From: Citrus sinensis
Lineage: Eukaryota; Streptophyta; Magnoliopsida; Sapindales; Rutaceae
Direction of reading: 5' to 3'
Length of the DNA: 64,000 bases
Assembly (NCBI RefSeq): GCF_022201045.2
Contig: NC_068564.1
Location: 23,589,001 to 23,653,000, forward strand
Positions 57,500 through 64,000 of the stretch are shown in pieces. Positions within the stretch are counted from its first letter, which is position 1. Every line of letters starts with the position of its first letter. The notes below the pieces were generated by a model. That model saw only the letters and a program-made list of their open reading frames with translations, made no database searches and was not told the DNA's origin. The position numbers and the translations under genes are program-made.

Positions 57500-58534
57500 T
57501 AGGGGTGTTCATAATCCTATCCGATCCGTTCAATCCGTTTAATCCGTAAAAATTCGATCAGTGAAAATTCGATCCATGGATTGGTGGATCGGATTTGATT
57601 GAAAATTTAAAAATCCGCAGTCGATAGATTGGATATGGATTTACTTTTGTAAATCCGCAAAAATCCGTGAATCCGCAAAAAAAAAGAAAGTATTTATTTA
57701 ATTAAAAAATAAAACTCATAAATGTAGCAATGATACTTACTAATAAAATAAATAAATTAAAGTATAGCTAAACTAACACAATATTATATCTTATTCGATA
57801 ACAATATAAAATAAAAATAATTAAATATTTGAACAATTAAATAAGAAAATATAGTTTCCTAAACATTAAAAATTCTAAAGCAAAACAAAAATCCTAAGCC
57901 AAACAAAACATTTTGGCATGTAATACCAAATCTCTATCCCACCGCACACACAAGCCATCACTGTTTCACTTCACCCCTTGAGATAATTAAGCTTAATTTG
58001 TTACTTTCTTTTCAAACTCTTCAAGTTTTTTAATTTCTTCATGTTATATATAAGCTCTCAAGTTTCAACATTTAAATTCATAATTTTAGTTAATTTTCAG
58101 GTATTGATCTAAACAAATAAAAATTTATTTTTGGTGTGTTATATTTTGAAATTTTAAATGTATTATTCTAGCTTTATTTAAACAATTAATTTATTTAAAT
58201 CTTGTTCAATTTTGAATTTAATTGGTAGGAAAATCATTTTTACATTAGATTTTTTAAATTTAATAAATTATTTTTATATTAGATTTTTTTAATTTAATTA
58301 CTTTGTAGATTGGACAAAATTAAAAATTTTTAATTTGCAAATCAATTCGTCAAATGGTGGATTGGATATGGATTGGGTCAAATTCACATCCGATCCGCAG
58401 ATATATGGATTAGATTTAAATTGAGTTTCACTAATCTGTGGATTGAATTGGATTGAAAATTTATAATCTGTAAAATCATAGATCAGATATACATTGATAT
58501 CCAATCCGCAAAATCCGATCCGCGAACACCCTTA
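57500..58534. mobile_element. Non-autonomous hAT element with perfect 8-bp target duplication
   Basis: The ends TAGGGGTGTTC (left) and TAAGGGTGTTC (right, reverse complement) are flanked by ATTATGAC at 57492-57499 and 58535-58542. Subterminal regions are packed with AATCCG and GGATCGG-type motifs in opposite orientations, usual for hAT transposase binding. The 1035-bp element has an AT-rich interior and no coding capacity. Confidence 0.85.
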
Positions 58535-58542
58535 ATTATGAC

Positions 58543-59085
58543 CAATGTATAAGAATGAATCTAAAGAATCGAAAGAAACCAAGACAGACAAGTAGAACAA
58601 AAGGCAAGCACAGGGCATTAACTCAGCACAAATCCGTTAACTTCAAGATTATCATCACGCTATCTGTTTATTTACAGAAAATAACTTCGAATTTAAGATG
58701 GGATTTGAAGCTTTAAAAATGAGAGCCCTTATTTCCTCGTTAACTAACCAGCCTTATACACAGCTTTAGTCAAATATAGTCAAAATTAATTGGGCTAAAT
58801 TTACTCCCTAAGTCCTAACCCAACTCAGCAGATGAGGTCCAGTTCAGTGGCTCATCAGCAAAACTGATAACAAACTTTAGCGCCAAAAGACGATCGCATC
58901 TACATATCTAACGAGCAATGGATATAAAGCTGTGTATATCTGTCAAATATTTGATGCTCTTCGCGGTTTGCAAGCACCCTGTATTTTCAGGGGGAAGCAG
59001 CTGAAAATATGAAGACAAAAAGGAGATTAGCTAGTAATGTAATCAACAATCTAACTCGCTTATGCATTATGGGTGCGTTTAGCAC
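58543..59085. other. Spacer
   Basis: No gene identified. Around 58880-59000 a minus-strand stretch has exon-like composition after a TTTTCAG, but it is too short to assign. Confidence 0.35.
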
Positions 59086-59088
59086 ACT

Positions 59089-59670
59089 GTATTTTATTAT
59101 GCTATATTGCATTATTTTAACGTTAATATATTGTATTATTCTGTATTGCATTAGCACTATTATAATAATATTGTACAATGTTTGGTGCTACAATGTACTA
59201 TATTAATTTTTGTGTGATTAATTTAAATTAAATATTATATTATATTAATATATTTAAATTGTATTAATATTTTATATTTTTATTTATTTTAAATTAATAT
59301 TATTCAAATTTAAATATTTAATATTAGTTATAATAAATTATAAATTTATTAATTTATATTAATAATTATAATGTAAAAATATAAAATAAAAATATTATAT
59401 AATATTATATTAAATTAAAAGTTATATTATTATTATTATTGTTGTTGTTGTTGTAAAACAAAAGCAAAAGTCAAAAGCAAAAGGGAGAGAAAAAAAAAAA
59501 AAAGCAAGCGGCAGTTGCTGCATTAACAGTCGAGTTTAGCTAATGTGGCAATTACCGCATTAGTTTGGGCCCATTAATACAATGGTAATGTAGTTCTTTA
59601 TCTACCAAACATGTGCTTGTCTAAATTTAATGTAATGAGAGATTTTAATACAACAACCAAACAAGCCCCA
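59089..59670. mobile_element. Probable Tourist-like element, degenerate
   Basis: The left end TGGGTGCGTTTAGCACACTG and the right end (reverse complement) TGGGGCTTGTTTGGTTGTTG are loosely alike, with very AT-rich DNA rich in ATTGTATTA between them. The target duplication is not clear, so limits and class are tentative. Confidence 0.45.
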
Positions 59671-60184
59671 TGTGTAATTAATACAGAAAATAATATGTTG
59701 CTTACTAGTTGCTTATTGATCCCGGAGCAAAACTAGCTAGGGAAAATGATTAAAACCTTCCAATTGTTAGTCAAAATTAATTATTTCCTCCTCAAGTTTC
59801 AAAAATCATCGAAATTCTTCAGCCAATTATGAATTGCTCGCTCTTCCTATAAAGAGGCTTTAATTTTTTTTCTTTTCTATTTTAGCCTAATACAGGCCAA
59901 AAAAAAAAAAAAAGAGAACTAAGAGTTAAAATGCATAATCTTTTTAACGGCAAAGAAATTTTGATGAGCTTTGATTTTGAACATGAAGGGAAAATGAATT
60001 AATTTAATAAAGCAACACGGAGATTTTGATCATTTTCCCAACTGTTACTTGAGATACAAGAAAAATTTAACAAAGTATGCAAACTCGTCAAATCACTCTC
60101 GTTACTTCAGCCGTATTTCTCTTTTCGCCTTTAATTAAGTATTAATGGCAAGCTTGTTAACTTATTGTGTATGTATACAAATCT
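59671..60184. other. Spacer
   Basis: AT-rich, no feature recognised. Confidence 0.4.
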
Positions 60185-60909
60185 AGGGGTGGGCATTGGT
60201 TCAGTTCGATTCGGTTTTGGGATAAATTTTCGGTTTCGGTTTCGGTTCGGGTCCTAAATTAAAAAAATCCGTTCGGTTTTTAGAGAAAATAAAAATAGAA
60301 CCGAAACTAATAGTTTGGTACGGTTCGGTTTCGATTTTTCAGTAACGGTTCACTTAACGGATCGGATTAACAAATCAAAATTTCAGTTCATCTTAACTTG
60401 CACACAAGGCCCACTATAATCAATGTATAATCAACAAAAAAAATAATAATTTACGAATTTGTATACGTAAAAAAAAAAATTGCAAAATTTTGGACTAAAC
60501 TGAATAAGTTTCAGAATCATCGTCACTGTTTTTAATATCAAAACTTTTGGCTCAAAACGTAAATTAAATAAAATAAGTTTCTGCGCCATAATATAATTTA
60601 TCAAAAACATAGGAATCAACATGTTATCTTACCTTATTGACTTTTGGTCAACGACCCTTTTGAAAAGTTTACAAAATATATTAGGCCATAACAAAATATC
60701 TATATGCAAATATTTTCTAAATATTATGTTATACTAAAATTTTATAAAGAGAGGGACCTTAATGATATTATCGGTTCAGTTCAGGATTTTTAAAGTTTGA
60801 TCCGAAAAACGAACCGAATCAGTATTTCTATATTCGGTTTTTCAGAAATAAAAAACCAAACTGAATCGAATTTTTTTCGGTTCCGGTTGGGTTTTGCCCA
60901 CCACCCCTG
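60185..60909. mobile_element. Probable hAT-like element rich in CGGTTCGG motifs
   Basis: The left end AGGGGTGGGCATTGG and the right end (reverse complement) CAGGGGTGGTGGGCA are inverted. Subterminal arrays of TTCGGTTTCGGTT occur at the left, with the reverse complement AACCGAA-type motifs at the right. No exact 8-bp flanking duplication was found. There is no coding capacity in about 725 bp. Confidence 0.6.
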
Positions 60910-61294
60910 CGTACATCTGTTAGTCAGGCTTGTAAATTGATCGAATACAACAAGAATTATGCCTAATCTCATCATAAACTTTTGTCATACAAATACTCTT
61001 TTTCTGCAGTATACATGATAACATGGATAAACAAAGCATAATCTAGAATTGGTTAGTAAATTTTAATTGAAATAAAAGATACTGGTACCTATATAGTAAA
61101 TGGATTTAAACTAGACACTCCGAATTAATAAATAAATCAATTGAATTAGAGTGTGCATACAAGAAAACCCAATTCCACCGGACATTCTATCGTGATTCGT
61201 GATGATTCGCGTGACACTAACATTTAATTAACTTATTTATTAATGACGTGAGTGTTTTGATGAGTTTTGAAATCTGAAGGGAATAATGACATTA
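60910..61294. other. Spacer before the second LINE
   Basis: AT-rich, no feature recognised. Confidence 0.4.
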
Positions 61295-64000
61295 TTTTTT
61301 TTTTTTGAAAGGAAACTTCCATTAATTCGAAGAGGAAAATAGATACATCAATTGTGAAGGGTAAGGACCCATCCAAACAACATTTTCACATTTCTCTAAT
61401 GTTAACTTAGCTAGAGAGTGGGTAATGGCATTACGAGATCTATGAGTATAATTAATGCTAACTAGCTCAAAGTTTCTTATTAAGTTTTGAATCTCCGAAA
61501 TTATCCAAAAGATCTCAGACTTGCCGCCTTGCTTGTTGTTAACTAACTTGACTACACTTTGAGCGTCTGATTCAACAATTAAAGCCTTTGCACTTGCATT
61601 CCTAGCAATCTGTAATCCCCATTCCAAGGTTTCTGCTTCAGCAAAGGAAACATCTCCATTAAATTTCGAAATCTTGATTGCAGCTGCTATAACAGTCCCC
61701 TGATCATCTCGGATTATAGCTCCCAGCCCTGCAAGATGCTTTTCTGAGCTTGTAGCAGCATCCACATTGACCTTAACAAATCCATTTTGGGGGGGATTCC
61801 AAACCTGCTGAGTCTGCACCTGCTGACTTTCCTTTCGAACTTGCTCTGGTTTTTGAACTCTTTTGTAAGCCTCCAATACTGCTTCAGCTTTAGCAACCAG
61901 AGCCTGGGGGTTTTCTCTTTTTCCTTTAAAAAGCATCTCATTTCTTGCATTCCACACCATCCAACAAATCATAATCATTAGTTCTAAATTAGCTTTGTTT
62001 CTTCTGCTGTACAATTCATGCAGCAAACTCAAAAAATCCTGCCCAGCAGTTTGCATGATGTCATTCTCAAATAGAGTGAGTCTCCAGATTTTCCTTGCAG
62101 CTTTACACTCTACCAATGCATGAAACACATTCTCCACTCCGAACTTGCATACTTGGCACGTAGGCTCTTGGATAACTCTTCTCTTCCACAAATTTTCAGC
62201 AGAAGGAAGAATATTCTTGGCTGCCCTCCAGGCAAAAATTCTGATTTTCTCAGGTAAAGCAAGAGACCATATGATATTCCACTGATTTTTTCCTGTCATT
62301 GAACTTGAAGGCATGGCTGGAAATTTAAGGCTAAGGGCTGTTTGATAGCCACTCTTGACCGAGTAGAGGCCTTTCTTATCATAATGCCAGATGATTGTAT
62401 CTTCTTTTGGGCTTCTAGGCAAAGGGATTTCAACAATTTTATCAGCATCCATTCTATTGAAGTGCCTGTATATCAGGCTCTCATTCCACTTGTTTTCTTC
62501 ATTTATCAGCTCAGCAACTAGTGTATCTTCTGGCAAAGATGGCCTAACTATTGGCTTGAAGGTTGACGGCTTCGGGATCCAATTATCTTTGTGAATTTGG
62601 ATTTTTTGGCCATCTCCAATTCTCCACCTTGCACCAGAACTGAGAATCTGTCTTCCCCATAGGATGCTTCTCCATACAAATGATGGTGTGGACCCAAGCT
62701 TAGCCTTCATGAAGTCTTTATTTTGGAAATACCTAGCTTGTAGAACCTTTGCCACTAATGAATCCGGGAATTGTAGTATTCTCCACCCTTGCTTAGCCAC
62801 TAGAGCTTGGTTGAAAGTTGAAAAGTCTCGGAAACCCATGCCTCCTTTACATTTGGCCTGACTCAACTTCTCCCACTTCGACCAGTGGATGCTTTTTTTG
62901 TCGTTCTTTGATCCCCACCAAAAGTCAGCCACAGTTTTTTGGATATCATTGCAAACACCCATTGGGATCTTGAATACGCTCATGGCATAGGCTGGAATGG
63001 CTTGCGCTGCAGCTTTGATTAAAACTTCTTTGCCCCCACATGAGAAGAATTTGTGCTGCCAGTTGGAGATTTTGTTAAAGACTTTCAGTTTGATGTCATT
63101 AAAGAAGTTGCTCCGTTTTCTTCCTATCATAGCTGGAAGGCCTAGATACTTCTCGTGCCTTGAGACAATATTGAGCTGAAAAATCTGTCCAATTGCAGTG
63201 GCTCGATCATGCTGGACGTTGCCACTCAGGAACAGAGATGATTTCTCAAAATTAAAAATTTGCCCGGAAGCTGCCAAGTAGCAATCAAGTATCTTTTTCA
63301 GGTTCCCGCAATCGGTCATTGAAGCTCGACTAAAAATAAGGCTATCATCAGCGAACAAGAGGTGGGAGATGTTCAACTCCTTTCCAAAAGACAGCCCATG
63401 GATGAGTTTCTGTTGTTCGGCCTGCAGCAACAAAGAGGAAAAGACCTCTGCACAAGTAATAAACAAGTAAGGGGACATGGGGCACCCTTGCCGTAACCCT
63501 CTCTGGGGCTTTATAACTCCTCTGACCGAACCATTTATAATCGAAGAGAAAGAGACAGAGCTTATACATTTCATGACCAAGCAAATCCAGTTTTGAGAAA
63601 ACCCTATACATTTCATAGTTTGCTCAATAAAGCTCCATTCCAATCTGTCGTAGGCTTTACTAACATCAAGTTTCAGTGCCACTAACCCATTTTTTCTCCC
63701 TTTGCAGTGCCTTATTTTATGTAAACATTCATATCCTACAATAACATTGTCGGTTATCAATCTATCAGGTATAAAAGCACTTTGCATTGGAGAGATGATT
63801 TGGTGCAGAATTTGTTTGAATCTGTTGGCAACTGACTTAGCCACTATCCTATAGATAACGTTGCAAAGGCTGATAGGCCTAAAGTCTGTAACTTTTCTAG
63901 GTTTCCCCTTCTTAGGAATCATGGCTATGTAAGTATAATTAAGGGGGGCTAGAGTACCTTGATTGTTTAAGATGTGGAGACAGGTAGTAAGGACTCCCTC
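61295..64000 (-). mobile_element. Second L1-type LINE, 3' half, cut by the window edge
   Basis: The A-tail (12 T on plus, 61295-61306) is followed by TTGAAAGGAAACTTCCATTAAT. This closely matches the 3' end of the LINE at 47.5 kb (TTGAAAAGAAAGTAAACATTTCATTAAT) apart from a short gap, so both belong to one family. The element continues past 64000, so its 5' end and target duplication cannot be seen. Confidence 0.88.
61322..64000 (-). CDS. LINE ORF2 (reverse transcriptase and RNase H), partial, uninterrupted
   Basis: Open on the minus strand from the window edge to the stop at 61322-61324, about 892 codons without lesion. An internal ATG at 63922 gives 866 codons, but the frame continues upstream for 26 more codons to the edge, so the true start lies outside. 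It shows the RT fingers motif RPISLCN, the AFIPDR segment, palm FADD (plus-strand 63344-63355), a LRQGCP motif, the zinc-binding segment (CQVCKFGVENVFHAL) and a C-terminal RNase H with VNVDAA and ESDAQS. All visible catalytic motifs are intact, so this copy may be active or recently so if its 5' half is also intact. Confidence 0.87.
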   Translation of the reverse strand, partial: EGVLTTCLHILNNQGTLAPLNYTYIAMIPKKGKPRKVTDFRPISLCNVIYRIVAKSVANRFKQILHQIISPMQSAFIPDRLITDNVIVGYECLHKIRHCKGRKNGLVALKLDVSKAYDRLEWSFIEQTMKCIGFSQNWICLVMKCISSVSFSSIINGSVRGVIKPQRGLRQGCPMSPYLFITCAEVFSSLLLQAEQQKLIHGLSFGKELNISHLLFADDSLIFSRASMTDCGNLKKILDCYLAASGQIFNFEKSSLFLSGNVQHDRATAIGQIFQLNIVSRHEKYLGLPAMIGRKRSNFFNDIKLKVFNKISNWQHKFFSCGGKEVLIKAAAQAIPAYAMSVFKIPMGVCNDIQKTVADFWWGSKNDKKSIHWSKWEKLSQAKCKGGMGFRDFSTFNQALVAKQGWRILQFPDSLVAKVLQARYFQNKDFMKAKLGSTPSFVWRSILWGRQILSSGARWRIGDGQKIQIHKDNWIPKPSTFKPIVRPSLPEDTLVAELINEENKWNESLIYRHFNRMDADKIVEIPLPRSPKEDTIIWHYDKKGLYSVKSGYQTALSLKFPAMPSSSMTGKNQWNIIWSLALPEKIRIFAWRAAKNILPSAENLWKRRVIQEPTCQVCKFGVENVFHALVECKAARKIWRLTLFENDIMQTAGQDFLSLLHELYSRRNKANLELMIMICWMVWNARNEMLFKGKRENPQALVAKAEAVLEAYKRVQKPEQVRKESQQVQTQQVWNPPQNGFVKVNVDAATSSEKHLAGLGAIIRDDQGTVIAAAIKISKFNGDVSFAEAETLEWGLQIARNASAKALIVESDAQSVVKLVNNKQGGKSEIFWIISEIQNLIRNFELVSINYTHRSRNAITHSLAKLTLEKCENVVWMGPYPSQLMYLFSSSN

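Noticed and set aside
58880-59000. Possible terminal exon on the minus strand after a TTTTCAG acceptor
   Set aside because: Only about 30 codons, no partner exon and no family match.
1-64000. CRISPR arrays, operons and bacterial-type regulatory sites
   Set aside because: The window is plant nuclear DNA; no regularly spaced short repeats with unique spacers were seen.

Overview
The window is nuclear DNA of a flowering plant, most likely a eudicot. The genes are plant-specific families (a CrRLK1L receptor kinase, an ULTRAPETALA SAND protein, an LSD1-like demethylase, an F-box protein). They have GT-AG introns, the intergenic DNA is AT-rich, and transposable elements are common. I cannot name the species from sequence alone.

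Layout. Positions 1-2.7 kb are AT-rich with no recognisable gene. About 3.0-10.9 kb hold an endogenous pararetrovirus (Caulimoviridae-like), nearly one genome unit long and circularly permuted. Its order is small coiled-coil ORF, coat protein with CCHC knuckle, movement protein plus a protease-like domain, protease-RT-RNase H, a TAV-position ORF, a repeat-rich promoter, a leader with its own ORF, the tRNA-Met primer binding site, and two small ORFs. Most ORFs carry one or two stops or a frameshift; the coat ORF is open. 11-18 kb is gene-poor, with a PIF/Harbinger-type MITE with a foldback core, a 121-bp Mutator-type hairpin MITE and a perfect 180-bp tandem duplication.

18-48 kb is the gene-rich part: THESEUS1-like kinase (+), two tandem root-cap-family genes (-), LDL2-like histone demethylase (+), ULTRAPETALA-like gene (-), a LINE RNase H remnant, tRNA-Phe(GAA) (-), an OSTA/LAZ1-family membrane protein (+) and a predicted plastid zinc-ribbon membrane protein (+).

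47.5-53.3 kb is a full-length L1-type LINE (minus strand) with a perfect 15-bp target duplication, just downstream of the zinc-ribbon gene. It is followed by an F-box gene behind a 4 x 53-bp minisatellite. At 56.2-57.2 kb a decayed second copy of the same gene pair (zinc-ribbon, then F-box) shows an old segmental duplication. 57.5-61 kb carries a hAT element with an 8-bp target duplication and two further probable DNA elements. From 61.3 kb to the edge is a second LINE of the same family whose visible ORF2 is uninterrupted.

The host genes do not form a pathway. The main interest is the pararetrovirus, with two successive protease-like domains, start-stop-coupled ORFs and an ORF ahead of its primer site, together with the layered transposon and duplication history at 43-57 kb.
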